DNA from: Aspergillus flavus | Lineage: Eukaryota; Ascomycota; Eurotiomycetes; Eurotiales; Aspergillaceae | Direction: 5' to 3' | DNA: 64,000 bases | Assembly: GCF_009017415.1 (NCBI RefSeq) | Contig: NC_092408.1 | Location: 4,464,001 to 4,528,000, forward strand | Made by a program: the position numbers and the translations under genes | Notes under the pieces: model-generated | Databases searched by the model: none | The model's input: the letters and a program-made list of their open reading frames with translations, nothing else | Told to the model about the DNA's origin: nothing | Shown here: in pieces, positions 22,207-33,423 of the stretch | Layout of the letters: each line of letters opens with the position of its first letter | How positions within the stretch are numbered: the first letter of the stretch is position 1

Positions 22207-24771
22207 TCATGCGTACGGCTTGAATTGACGATGATGTTCCGATATGAGATTGTTCAGATCCTCCATTGTGGGTGAGTCACATCTCGAAGGCGTATATGGC
22301 CTGTCAATGACCGAACTGGTGAGTTCAACATCAGATTGAACCGATAGATCATCCCGGTTCCGCTGGCGTTCGTCAATTCGTCGGATGAGGATATTGAGCA
22401 ATAACCAATACTCGGAAGCGTTCTGAAAAAACCCCAACCGTCGCCAATGATCTTCAATACCCACAAACATAGTATCCTCCTCCTTGGGTAAGCCAAAACT
22501 ATCCTGGATCGCGAATCGCTGATTCCAGGCTAACTTCCAGTTGTGGATCGCTGTGCGCATAGGTTGGAGCTGTGTGTCAACACTGATGAGAGAATTAATT
22601 TGGAAAGCCTCGGCGCAAAGTGCTGCACAGATCACGGTCAGTAGCCGCTCAGATATGTGGAGGGGTACCGAGTCAAAGGGCTTCTGGGAGGCTATATGGG
22701 CCATATACTAGCCACAGGCAAGAGTGCTGTTCTTACCGGAACACACAATCCAAAGGTTCAGTATTCCCAAGTGGGAGATGTAAGCTCGTACATCGAGATT
22801 GATATCTTTACAGAACATGACTTTAACGATATCACGCAGAGTCCTTCTACACCCCCATAGAGGATGTGCTGTCCACGTTCTAATCGCACTGAGGCACTCC
22901 GTTGCAGTCTGTGCTTGAAAACAAGCCTCCGGACACGCCATCCCCAATGACATTTCTTGGATCCTCGTGCGGGGTGGGTAATTACTGAAGATGGCAAATC
23001 CAGTGTCATGGATGTATATGAAAAGCATAGTTCTGGGGATGACGTTAGCAAATGTACGAGCAGGGCATTGCTTACTTGCACCTACCGAATACATTCCTCC
23101 GTCGCAATAAAGGTCTCCCAACAGAAGTCACCTCCCCGTACGTTGTCAAGATCCTTGTGTTTAATGCTGAACAGGTTCAAGTCTCTTGCCAACTAGTCCA
23201 AATTAGCGATTGAAATAGCATGAACCCAAGCAGCTGCTTACTGAAACAACCATACTAAACCGCTGACGACGAATCCTCCGCCGACTAATGTGACTTCCTT
23301 CGCTGATCTGAAAAGTACAAACACAATATGCGGCCTGCAGGAGCTGTACGATGTCCCGTATGTTAACGGTGGCCGGGTCCTGCAGCATAAGGTCCCCAAA
23401 ATATCTGTTGCTGAAGACCATCTCCTCCACACTATTGAGCCACAGCTTGACATTGTGGTTATCATTTGCATTCTGTGAGAAACATGCCCCCATAACTGCC
23501 ATGGCTGCTGTGAGGTGCGCTGGAGCACTTGTAATGGAAAACGTTGGCTTGTGAATAACGGGGTAATGAGGATGCCAGGCTGTCCAGTAAATACTGATAA
23601 ATCTCTGAAGGTTACTAGGACTAAAGAACCGAATACAATCTCCCTCGACCTGTTGTGACCATGTATGCATAATCGTGGAATTTTGCGAAAGGGTTCTGAT
23701 TTGATGGATGATTTCATATGCTGGTCGTAAGGACTGTGGGACCTGCGCGGAGGATAACCATCCGTGATACCAGGGGTCGCAGATCACAGCTGCAAGATTA
23801 TCAGATACGCCAGGCCAAGAACCACGGGGTGTATTGGCTGTGGTAATAATCATAAAATTAACAAAAAAGAAGAAACACCTACCACTAGGCCACGTATCAG
23901 TGAGAGAAGATGCAGGGACTGGAAATGGTAGTACTCCTTGCTTCTCTATACTGTCACCTGACATTCCCTGCCCTTCCCATCCTCTCTTAAGCAATGAGCT
24001 GCAGTCATATCGGGTCTGCAGCGACGCGCTCTCCTTGCTCGAAATTCGAGCAAGAAAACTGAATGTATCAGCAGGATCAATATCGATGCATGGAACACCA
24101 ACAGCAGAGGGCAATTGAAGAGCATGATTGTGCTCGACTTTGTCAAAAAGGATTGGGTCGAGGAGCAATTGTATGTCTTCAAAATGCCTATCACTCCATC
24201 GGAGCTCAGCTAGGGAACTGTCAGGAAGAAGGCATGGGCCACTGGTTTCCGTTTCTTCCGTATCGTCCTCTTCAATTGAATGTTGGTGGCTGCCACCAGA
24301 CCTCAGACTGTATTTCTTGGTCGGTAGACTGTTGATCTCATTCACAGTACCCTGATGTGGAGTTTCCATGCTATCTGTATTTGCGATTATATGTTGTTCT
24401 TCAGGTGGAGTGTGACTATTTGTGGCAACTCCTGTTTCTGACAATGGCATTGTCCGGGATTTGAGTTGGCATTTTGTAAGGTGGCGTTTCATCACATCCC
24501 TCCAAGTAGAGCCTCGTTAGTTGTTCGAAGCTCTGCGTTGTGCTGTTCAGTACCTACTTACTTGCGCATGAACTCCTTTCCACACTCGGGACAAGTCACT
24601 GCCTTCCCTACGCCATCTAAATCCTGTCAGCAGAGGAATCATGCGATATATTCATTCTGTTGCCCGCATACGAGATCCAAGATGTCTCTGTAGGTGTTCC
24701 GTGCGAGTGAACGACTTGGGGCACAAGGGACACGGAACGCTCCGTGGCTTCACCCTTCGTATGGATTTCAT
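22207..24771 (-). CDS. C2H2 zinc finger plus fungal-specific domain transcription factor
   Basis: A nuclear regulator built from many exons; those resolved are 24771-24672, 24616-24562 and 24499 to about 23881, then from about 23832 on. The first finger is C-x2-C-x12-H-x3-H (CPLCPKSF...HLQRHLG). The second is CPECGKEFMRK joined across an intron to DVMKRHLTKC, so its last ligand is Cys, giving a C2HC finger. After a polar linker comes a PF04082-like regulatory domain (IHQIRTLSQNSTIMH, YWTAWHPHYPVIHKPTF, CVCTFQISEGS), with the C-terminus ending KPYA at 22207. Exon borders between about 23240 and 22700 are not settled. Divergent from the aldo/keto reductase, 965 bases away, so it may control the surrounding genes. 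Confidence 0.82.
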
Positions 24772-25736
24772 GTCCTTGGGCACAGGCTTTCCTCACCAGA
24801 ATGTTGACAGTGAGAGTCTGGGCAAACGGTACTGGAATTCGGACGGACGAGCGACCAGCCTCCCAGAACTTGAACTGCCATTGACAAGAGTCTGATTTTA
24901 CCCCGGATTGAAATGCGGGGAAGCCCCGCATGGAAATCTCTATTGGCGCATCTCTAATTAGTTGTAGACTCAAGTCCACCCCGCATACAGAATTTAACTT
25001 AAAACGTACAATGGATAGGCGTGTTACGATTCGACACAGCTGAAAAGAATAGTGTGAAGTTGATCACAAGGTAGCTTAGCAGAGGAGATCTATCAGGATA
25101 CTGCACAGTCGAGCCCTTGCTCAGGAGCAGAAGGAGGAACAATCGACTGAGATACTATTAGTCTGTTCGCGCATAAATATTGAGCACCTATATTGGCAGA
25201 CAACTCACTAGTCAGTCAGAACCCATATTACATACGTCTGAAGCCCATACTATAGTTAACTAAGAGGGTTATTCAGGATAAGGTTGAGCATGATGTGTGC
25301 TGTGCCGCTTCGACCACTTCGCACGTCACCCTAGTAGTTGACGTAGACCACCGATCTTCCACGCTCTTTTACCGGGACAATATTATTGGTCCGGCATCTG
25401 CTGCTGGGACTGATTGCCGTGAGCGTATCCAACTTGGCCTTTTGCCCAGAAATCATGGGTGAGGACCATGTGGGGGAATAACTAAACAACGCCACATCAT
25501 GATGTGGGGAATGTGGGTTGAAACTCCTTCTCACCGGAGATTTCCGTCAGTTGATCGTCTCTCGAACTGAGACGAATAGAGTGCATACTGTAGGTCCTGA
25601 GCGTTAGTTAAATATCAGTTATTGGAGATGAAGGGAATATCATCCTCCCGTTGGCCCCGGAGGTATAAAAGTTGGACGCAACAACAAGACTTTGCAACAA
25701 ATCGTCGTTCAATGCTTGATTGCCAGGATTATCAAA
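24772..25736. promoter_or_regulatory. Divergent promoter, regulator / aldo-keto reductase
   Basis: A 965-base region between the zinc-finger regulator (minus) and the reductase (plus). A clear TATAAAA at 25664-25670 lies about 70 bases before the reductase ATG. No repeat or RNA gene seen. Confidence 0.55.
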
Positions 25737-26888
25737 ATGTCATTTCTTCAGCGTGCACCTGAGCCTGCAACACCTCTTGGGCGCCTACGGCCTCTTTCTG
25801 CGTCCGCTAGTATCCGAGTCTCCCCGCTACAGTTAGGGGGGATGTCAATTGGAGAGTCATGGTCTAGCTTCATGGGTAGCATGCCGAATTCAAAGGCTTT
25901 CGAACTTCTAGATGCATACGTCGAGGCAGGAGGGAACTGTATTGACACCTCGAACAACTACCAAGACGAGCAATCGGAGCGATGGATTGGTGAATGGATG
26001 AAGGCTCGTGGCAATCGTGATAACATGGTTATTGCGACCAAATACACCACGGCCTACAGAGACTACGAGCTTGGAAAAGCCTCTTATGTTAATTATTCGG
26101 GCAATTCACGGAGAAGCTTACACATGTCGGTTCGAGACTCGCTTCAGAAACTACAAACAGACTGGATCGATATCCTCTACGTTCACTGGTGGGACCAAAC
26201 CACCTCGATTGAGGAGGTGATGGATAGTCTCCATATCCTCGTCCAACAAGGCAAAGTGCTCTATCTAGGAGTGTCTAATACTCCAGCCTGGGTGGTATCT
26301 GCGGCAAACTACTACGCCAAGGCAAATGGAAAGACGCCGTTTAGTATTTACCAGGGGCGATGGAACGTGCTCCGCCGTGATCTGGAGAAGGATATTCTCC
26401 CGATGGTAAGGCACTTCGGTATGGCAATTGCACCGTGGGACTCAATAGGTGGCGGGAAGTTCCAATCGAAGAAGCAGCTGGAAGCCCGCAAAGTCACAGG
26501 CGAAGGCCTCCGCGCGATCGGCCCTGCGACCCAGAGTGAGGACGAAGCGAGAATGAGCGAGGCACTCGAGAAAGTCGCGGCTGAGCATGGGGTGGAATCT
26601 GTGACGACTATCGCACTGGCCTATGTGTTATCAAAAGCGCCCTACGTCTTTCCCATCATCGGCGGGCGAAAGATTGAGCATCTAAAAGACAACATCAAAG
26701 CGTTGGAAATCCGCCTCACTGAAGCCCAGATTGAATACCTTGAGAGCATCAAGCCGTTTGACTTTGGATATCCGGCTAATTATATTGGGGAGGACCCAGG
26801 AATCACCGGAAAAGCCAGTGGGGTCCTGGCTACTACAGGGCCTCTCGCATTTGTCAAGTACCCAAGCCCTATCAAGCCCTCCTTATAG
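25737..26888 (+). CDS. Aldo/keto reductase, aryl-alcohol dehydrogenase type
   Basis: 383 aa, one exon, starting at the ATG of [15 protein letters not shown]; the frame runs 45 bases upstream without another ATG. The (alpha/beta)8 barrel catalytic tetrad is visible: Asp and Tyr in [16 protein letters not shown], Lys in MVIATKYTT and His in [26 protein letters not shown] and the C-terminal NADPH-site segment [15 protein letters not shown] follow. It most resembles fungal aryl-alcohol dehydrogenases, the group that also contains norsolorinic-acid reductase-like cluster enzymes. It would interconvert an aldehyde or ketone and an alcohol with NADPH. In tandem with the P450 281 bases downstream. 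Confidence 0.92.
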   Translation: MSFLQRAPEPATPLGRLRPLSASASIRVSPLQLGGMSIGESWSSFMGSMPNSKAFELLDAYVEAGGNCIDTSNNYQDEQSERWIGEWMKARGNRDNMVIATKYTTAYRDYELGKASYVNYSGNSRRSLHMSVRDSLQKLQTDWIDILYVHWWDQTTSIEEVMDSLHILVQQGKVLYLGVSNTPAWVVSAANYYAKANGKTPFSIYQGRWNVLRRDLEKDILPMVRHFGMAIAPWDSIGGGKFQSKKQLEARKVTGEGLRAIGPATQSEDEARMSEALEKVAAEHGVESVTTIALAYVLSKAPYVFPIIGGRKIEHLKDNIKALEIRLTEAQIEYLESIKPFDFGYPANYIGEDPGITGKASGVLATTGPLAFVKYPSPIKPSL

Positions 26889-27169
26889 TATGGCAGCTAT
26901 AATTTAGATTAAGCTATTTTTGTTCTTTGAGACTTCTTACGTGATCATATCAATGTGAGGGAGTATGGCAAGCACAGTATGAGCTTCCCCCCACATGCAT
27001 CACCGCCACTTGGCTCGTTCACGTCGGCAATTAGAATACTTCAAAACCCCGCAGCACTGGGATAAATTATGACCTGGTCCTCTGGGGGTTGTAAGTAAAG
27101 CCTAGGCTAGTGCTCTATAACAAATTCGGCGCTCATTACTTTCTCAGTCGTACACCATCAGATCGCATC

Positions 27170-28846
27170 ATGGATTATATCCACTCGCTCCCCTCGAACC
27201 CAGCCTTGGGGTTGAGTTGCTGCATCATTTTTATCCTTCTTGCCATAGTTTTGCACGATGTATACATGTGGAAGTGCCTGCCTCCAGGTCCCCCTCCAAT
27301 TCCACTAATTGGAAACAAATTCCAAATCCCTTCAAAGCACCCTTGGATAAAGTTTGAGGAGTGGTCCAACGTATATGGCCCAATATATACCATCTGGCTG
27401 GGCCGTAGGCCTACGGTGGTGATATCTGACCCATCAATCGCCTCCGAGCTCCTCGAAAAACGCTCGACAAAATACAGCACACGCCCGCGGTTCGTCACAA
27501 TGGGTGAAATCTACTGGGATATGGCCAGCATTCTGGTTCAACCGTATGGCAAGGAATGGCTCATTCGCCGGCGGCTCTTGCATTCTGCCCTAACGCCACG
27601 GGCGCTGGACAACTACAAACCACTACAGGAGGCTGAATCGAGTCGGCTATGCTATCAACTATTGGAAAGTGCACATGAATGGGAACCACTGTTCGACCGG
27701 CTCGCATCCTCTATTGTCTTTGCCGTCTCCTATGGGCACCGTGTGGATAGCGCTCAGTCGCCGGTGATTAAACAGCGACTTGATTTCATGCAATATGCGT
27801 CTAGTTTGAATGTCCCAGGAGCATACCTCGTGGAGTCCTTCCCTGTATTGAAGCATCTACCGGATTGGATTGCGCCATGGAAGGCGGAGATCAAACGCCG
27901 GGGTCGTCTTGAGGCTGAGGCAAATATGACACTTGTTCGAGTAGTTCAACAGGATGTGGAGTCCGCGAAAGAGTCCCCGGGAGCAGAGCCCCTTTTCAAC
28001 AGTTTGACCAAACAGCTGCTCGAGACTAGAGATTCGGACCCAACAGCATTTCCGCTCAGCGAGCGAGATTTTAGCTACATTCCTGCTTCCCTTTTTGGTG
28101 CTGGATCCGACACCACGTCTTCCACTTTATGCTCGGCCATGCTAGCGATTGTGACAAACCCGAGAACCATGGAAGTAGCACAGCTTGAGTTAGACTCGGT
28201 GGTAGGACGTGATCGATTACCTACGTTTGAGGATATACCAAGCCTCCCCTATCTACGCGCATTTAGCAAGGAAGTCCTGCGCTGGCGTCCTGTGGCTGTA
28301 TTGGGTGGAACACCGCATGCCTGTTCCGAAGACGATTATTATCGCGGATACTATATTCCGCAGGGAACGGTCATGTTGGGAAATTCGTGGGCGATCAATA
28401 TGAATCCTAAGTATTATCCCAATCCGGACCAGTTCAACCCTCTTCGATTTCTAGACATGGATCCGCATCTACTGCCTTATCTCCCGAAGGAATACACAGC
28501 ATCAGCTGAACAAGAAAAAGGTTCCGGACATCCAAGCAAGCTTGGTCATAGCTCATTCGGTTGGGGGCGCCGCATCTGCCCTGGCGCAGATCTTGCGACT
28601 AATACTCTACTTATTACGCTGAGTCGGCTACTGTGGTGCTTCGATATTCGACCCATCCCCGGACAAACGTATGACACCTTAGACTATACGAATGGTTTCA
28701 ACATCAGGCCACGGAACTTGCATTTGAGCCTGCAGGTTCGATCCGATCAACATCGTCGAGTTCTAGAAAGGGAATACGAAGTTGCGACTAAGTTTCTCGA
28801 AAGGCTTTCGCCCTTTGACGAAAGAATGCTGCAAGGCAACTCTTGA
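27170..28846 (+). CDS. Cytochrome P450 monooxygenase
   Basis: 558 aa, one exon. The ATG at 27170 places an N-terminal membrane anchor (LGLSCCIIFILLAIVLHDV) before the proline hinge CLPPGPPPIPLIGN. The I-helix has GAGSDTTSS, the K-helix ExxR is KEVLRWRP, and the haem-binding motif FGWGRRICPGADLA carries the thiolate Cys. The protein is slightly longer than usual because of an insert before the haem loop (EYTASAEQEKGSG) and a C-terminal extension. It is ER-anchored and needs a reductase. Its neighbours, the aldo/keto reductase and the PrpD-family gene, suggest oxidation of a small aromatic or alkyl molecule. I cannot assign the CYP family securely. Confidence 0.93.
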   Translation: MDYIHSLPSNPALGLSCCIIFILLAIVLHDVYMWKCLPPGPPPIPLIGNKFQIPSKHPWIKFEEWSNVYGPIYTIWLGRRPTVVISDPSIASELLEKRSTKYSTRPRFVTMGEIYWDMASILVQPYGKEWLIRRRLLHSALTPRALDNYKPLQEAESSRLCYQLLESAHEWEPLFDRLASSIVFAVSYGHRVDSAQSPVIKQRLDFMQYASSLNVPGAYLVESFPVLKHLPDWIAPWKAEIKRRGRLEAEANMTLVRVVQQDVESAKESPGAEPLFNSLTKQLLETRDSDPTAFPLSERDFSYIPASLFGAGSDTTSSTLCSAMLAIVTNPRTMEVAQLELDSVVGRDRLPTFEDIPSLPYLRAFSKEVLRWRPVAVLGGTPHACSEDDYYRGYYIPQGTVMLGNSWAINMNPKYYPNPDQFNPLRFLDMDPHLLPYLPKEYTASAEQEKGSGHPSKLGHSSFGWGRRICPGADLATNTLLITLSRLLWCFDIRPIPGQTYDTLDYTNGFNIRPRNLHLSLQVRSDQHRRVLEREYEVATKFLERLSPFDERMLQGNS

Positions 28847-29253
28847 CGGGTTTAGCTGTTTGACCAGGTTTAGCAGGTCAATGGTAAGTCTACAACGACC
28901 AGATGCCAGCCGAACTCTGTGGAGTGCAATTGAGAAGTAAAGGAGCCTGCCATGTATCGTTGAGGTGGAGCGTTATCACTATAGAAAGAAGCGTTGTCAG
29001 TAGATCTGGTGTTGGCCGTCATAGAAGCGCACTTTCAGGTAGATCAACTATCAAAGTCGCACAATTTCACCACCATGTCATTGCGTACTGAACAAAATTG
29101 TCTTCTCGCCAAGGATTACAGCTGAATCTATGGCCATAGGCAGAGATGGCCTAGCAGTAGAGCTGAATCAGCAATGGGATGAATTCATATTGCCAATAGT
29201 CAAGCATACACACGATGCTCTCCATTATGTACAGCACTTTCACAGTCTCCATA
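28847..29253. other. Convergent spacer
   Basis: 407 bases between the P450 and the PrpD-family gene ends. No gene or repeat seen. Confidence 0.4.
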
Positions 29254-30741
29254 CTAGAGCCAGAATTCCCTGAGGCTGTCTTGATTCTCGAGGTCCCATG
29301 CCCTGGCGATAATTTGCTGGATCCGGTCCGTGTCTTTCACTTGACCATACTGGGCCAGGGCCTTAACTTTAGTTTCAATCTCCGTCCTAGGGCACCATCC
29401 GGTCAGCTTGACTGTAATTATCCGGCCTCATTGGGACATTCAACTGGACATACCTCGTCAATGGACTCTGGGGATCTCCTTTCAAATATTCCACAAACTG
29501 CTCATACCTTTCACCGGACTTGCAAGTTACAATTACCTTGCCCTGCCACTTTTGCGGGAACGCCGCATTTATCTCCTCATCCAATTCCATCTTAACACGA
29601 TCCTGGAACTCCCTCAAGGATGCATCCTGTAGCGCTTCCTCTGTGAAATCCGTTATCAACGCCTGTCCCTTCTGGGCCGTTACAGCGAGAACGAATCCCA
29701 TATTGAATTTGCTCTGATGAATCGTTTCACCCCGTCCACTGAGTCCGAGAACGTCCAATGCTGCTTGGTATGTTCTCGTTACGACTGAGTCAATGTCTTC
29801 GAATTTGATCCCATACGTGGAGATAATTTGCAGCAATGCGTCAACACTTGGATGGGTATGGCGACATGATGCGTGCCATTTGAAACTACTTCCCAACACT
29901 GCCCAATCAAGTCCAAGATCTGTGTCAATTGCGCTGGGGATGGGAGTATCGGGGACAAGTGCGACACCCATACCCTTAGGCCCTTCCAGAACGTCCTTAG
30001 GCCCCAATAACCCGGACTTCGCGGCGTACGCGGCGAATATTCCATCGAAGCAGGCCTTGCCCGTGTGAACTTGCTTTGAATGCGTGGCGTCCAAGAGAAA
30101 TTGCCATAAGCCCGCCGCCTGGGTCCCTGCTGTTCCGATTGACGATAGCATGGCTGCGGAGTCGAGGCCCAAAAGACGGGCAGTTGCAGCGGCCACACCA
30201 ATGACCCCACCAGTTGCAGTAGAATGGAAACGCTGTTCGGAGTAGGTCAACATGTTGGTCCATCGTAAAGGGCTAAAGCTGTACATACTGCATAGTGACT
30301 CTTCCCAAGGAATTCGCCCACCCGACATCCTACCTCGTACCCAACCACGCAGGCCGTAATGAAGTCTCTGCCATTCGCACCCAGATCCTGAGCCACGGCC
30401 AAAGCAGCAGGGAAGATAACCGTCGCCGGATGCATGATACTCCGATTGTGCAAGTCATCCTGCTCCACAACGTGCGACGACGCTGCATTCACCAATGCTG
30501 CAAAGGCAGGGCTGGTGCTGAAACCCAGCTCGTGATCTACCAACTCACTTTTCCCCGACGTGGGACCCATCTGCTGTACAAAGATCGCAATGGCCTTTAC
30601 AGCCGGATGGTGGCGACCAGCAATAGTGCAGCCGAACCAGTCCAGGAAGAGGTCTTTGGTCCGCTGGATCACATCCTGCGGGATATCATCATACTGGAGT
30701 CCGGAGGCCCAGGTCGCTAAACGCTCTGTTCGGGTTACCAT
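29254..30741 (-). CDS. MmgE/PrpD family protein
   Basis: 454 aa from three exons: 30741-30289, 30232-29454 and 29386-29254. It is full length for the MmgE/PrpD fold, which includes 2-methylcitrate dehydratase and cis-aconitate decarboxylase. Landmarks are LFLDWFGCTIAGR near the N-terminus, VVEQDDLHNRSIMHPATVIFP, RFHSTATGGVIGVAAATARL and KWHASCRHTHPSVDAL, with the conserved active-region His and Lys residues present. In fungi such proteins act on tricarboxylic acids or occur in biosynthetic clusters as decarboxylases or dehydratases of unknown substrate. The tail (DLENQDSLREFWL) shows no mitochondrial or peroxisomal signal. Convergent with the P450. Confidence 0.9.
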
Positions 30742-31147
30742 GATTACAGTCTAGATAGGATTATACAAAAAGCAACTCTGTCTGGAACATCTAAGATACA
30801 ATCGTGGAGGTGCTCGATCCATGCATGTATGAATAACCCCACCCTCGGGTCCTCGGCAATGGTTGGGAATAACCGGTGGTGAGGTCAAGAAGCCTTTATA
30901 GAAGATCGGCATAGCAACATGGCAATACCACCACATTACGGCAGTTTCATTCTCCGTTATATCTTGATGTGTCCCGGACAATTGGTTGTCAATAACATGA
31001 ATTAATTGTATTCTAGCGAATCAAATCAACGAATCACAAGTATTAAGTAGTAAGATCTTTCCATCCCCCTCTCCACCCATGCCACAAAGTCAGAATTACA
31101 TCCTCGCTACATTCGATTTCGACCCCCAGCGCTTCTTCGTGGATCGC
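30742..31147. promoter_or_regulatory. Upstream region of the PrpD-family gene
   Basis: 406 bases holding the PrpD-gene promoter and the 3' end of the secreted-protein gene. No specific element assigned. Confidence 0.35.
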
Positions 31148-31628
31148 TCAAAGCTGAATAGTGTAGTCACCGTCGTACGTGCAGTCCGTGTAGACGTGGT
31201 CCTCCGGGTTGTCGACGCAGTTCCACTTCCCATCGGTAGCATCGAGGTAAGCCCGGCCACCGATAGGGTTGGGCTCGATGCGCTCAATGGCCAGGGTAAA
31301 CTTTTTGAAGTCGAAACCATCGGGGAACTGGATAAGATGCTTGCCGTCGTTGCAGCGGGCATTCTCTTCTGGTTCTTTCGCGCTCCTATGTATATCAGGC
31401 GCTGGTCAGTAATCCGCAATGCATCTCGTGTGATAAAAGGTAAACTCACCAGATCAGGTTGCAGTCAATGGAGGCACCGCCGTCAAGGAGCTTGAAGCTC
31501 ATGGTGTTGGAGAGAGACTCGCGCGCCTTGAGCCCGCTGATCACGAATGTGCCATCGCGTTTGGTGACGATGGGGGTAGCAATGGCCGAGGTGGCAGCCA
31601 GGACGAGAGCAACAATAGAGAACTTCAT
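31148..31628 (-). CDS. Small secreted protein, possibly Alt a 1-like (AA1-like)
   Basis: 138 aa from two exons, 31628-31450 and 31385-31148. It has a classical signal peptide (MKFSIVALVLAATSAIATP) and a KR dibasic site right after it, suitable for Kex2 trimming. The mature part has four cysteines (DCNLIW, ARCNDG, NCVDN, DCTYDG) and beta-rich sequence (FVISGLKARESLSNTMSFKL). The pattern is compatible with the AA1-like/Alt a 1 fold of fungal secreted proteins, but that is a weak-similarity judgement. A TATA element (CTATAAATA on the minus strand, 31732-31740) lies about 105 bases before the ATG. Confidence 0.8.
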
Positions 31629-33050
31629 TGTGAATGGTGGAATTGTAGAGGTGTCTGAGAGGAGAAGTAGATCGTAGTGTTTATTGAGGTTTGATGCGGA
31701 TGAAGAGCATATATCCCGGTGATTGTGTCTGTATTTATAGATTCTTCGCGACCCTTGATGATTTTACGTTTTGTATACAAGAGCTTGACAGCTAACAAGC
31801 GTAGGAACAGAAGGTTACAAGCGTTCACTGTGGATTTGCCGATGTAGCTTGAATTGGACTTCGCCATAATGCCAAGGAGGACTTAGGGCTATTAGGCGCC
31901 CTGGATGTCCCGGCCCTAAGAGCCCAACACCGTAGAAACACAGCCTGAGTGGTAGAGCAAATGTATTTTGAGGCCTCCTGCGATGCTTCAGCCCTTGTAG
32001 GGCGACTAAATACGAAGGGCCAATGCCCCCAGGCGGCCTAATAGCGACGATCTGAATCAGGAGCATAAAATTATGCAGCTGTGCCAATGCTTCAAACTGG
32101 TGAACGCCCACGTATACTCCCTCCCTCAGGAAGTTATATTCTCATTCCTTTTATTTATTGAATTGGAATGTGCCGAGGCCCGTAAAGTTGCATGAAAGCC
32201 ATCGGTCGGTGGTCATTGTTCCCGTAACTACCGTGGATTTGTTTGTCGAATATCATACTCATCCCTGACACGGATACAATTTTATGTGCTGTACATCATT
32301 GCTATTGGATATATTCCCTTGCCCTTCTATCGGTGCCGCGGTATGTCTATTCAAGAGTAGGAAATGAATGAGAGGGTATTTTTAGATCCAAGGCTATATT
32401 TAGTTTAATTGATTTAAGGATTGGCGATCGAGGTCACAAATTGAGTGTCCACACACATTAGAGCTGTTACAATGTCACCTTCTATTGATCAGACGTAGTG
32501 GATGAACCTCCCAGTGTGGCTGAGTAACAAAGTACGAAACGTCTACTCTTGTGCGCATTGATCGGACGCCTTAACCAACACGAGGCCAAATTCGATTGGT
32601 TTGTGTTCGACGATCATATCTTCTATTCTTGGGCGTCTCCACATCCCGCCGTGGCGATGCCTTGTACTTTTAGCGAATCCTCGTGAAATACACCCATCAA
32701 CCATGATTTACCTCATCTTTCATCGGAGATAGTGGTGATGCAGTTGGCCGCTCCCTCCTCATGGCCTCTATGGATACGGGATGCCTTCGGATGTTCATGA
32801 TATTACTGTTACGTCTATCTAAGCAGCATCACAAAATCCTCGCAGGGATGAGCTTAGCCTTCACTCGTATTCTTAGGAATGTGACCTCCCAGGGTCATTC
32901 CCACAGGATGGATATAAAAGCTGTGTGCCAAACCTGTCTATGACCAGAAATCAAACACACAGACTTCTAATCTCAAGCAACACTCCACCAATCCTCCAAG
33001 CTGTTCGGTACTCGATTATACATATCAAGATCTGTCACAAATCCATCACC
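31629..33050. promoter_or_regulatory. Divergent region between two secreted-protein genes
   Basis: 1.4 kb. Contains the TATA box of the minus-strand gene, a MITE-like inverted-repeat element (31888-32045) and, at 32913-32919, a TATAAAA about 135 bases before the plus-strand ATG. The rest shows no coding signal. Confidence 0.5.
31888..32045. repeat. MITE-like element with imperfect terminal inverted repeats
   Basis: About 158 bases bounded by GCTATTAGGC at the left and its complement GCCTAATAGC at the right. The match continues imperfectly inward for about 29 bases (CCTGG, then GGCCC in both arms). It has no coding capacity. A target-site duplication is not clear. Confidence 0.45.
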
Positions 33051-33423
33051 ATGCAGCTCTCGATCTTTACCGTCATTCTCCCTTCCCTTGTGGCGTTCGC
33101 TAGTGCTGCCCCTTCCGAGAAGCGTCAGATCTCCTCGGTCTCCATCACCTTCTACACCCCCGATGGTGAAAAATGGTCCCAGACCTTCCCAACGGATATG
33201 ACCTCCCATCAAGTTGGTATGCTGATCTCCACCTTTCAATCAACCAAAGAATCAAGCTGACTCCCAATTAGAAACCAAGAAGACAGTTTCGCATATCTAC
33301 AACCCTGGTGGAGCGATCTGCGGATTTAGTGGTGTTCAAGGAGAGAGGGTGGATGTCCCAATTGGGGACCATAAGCTGGAGACTCCTCAGGTCCTGACCA
33401 CTGGACTTTGTGCTCATCTCTAG
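33051..33423 (+). CDS. Small secreted protein, unknown function
   Basis: 105 aa from two exons, 33051-33216 and 33272-33423. The signal peptide is MQLSIFTVILPSLVAFASA, followed by a PSEKR dibasic site suggesting a Kex2-type propeptide cut at QISSVS. Only two cysteines remain in the mature protein (AICGF and GLCAHL), which could form one disulphide. The mature chain is beta-like (SVSITFYTPDGEKW). I do not recognise a family. It is divergent from another small secreted protein gene, and both are candidates for hyphal surface or host- or competitor-facing proteins. Confidence 0.78.
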
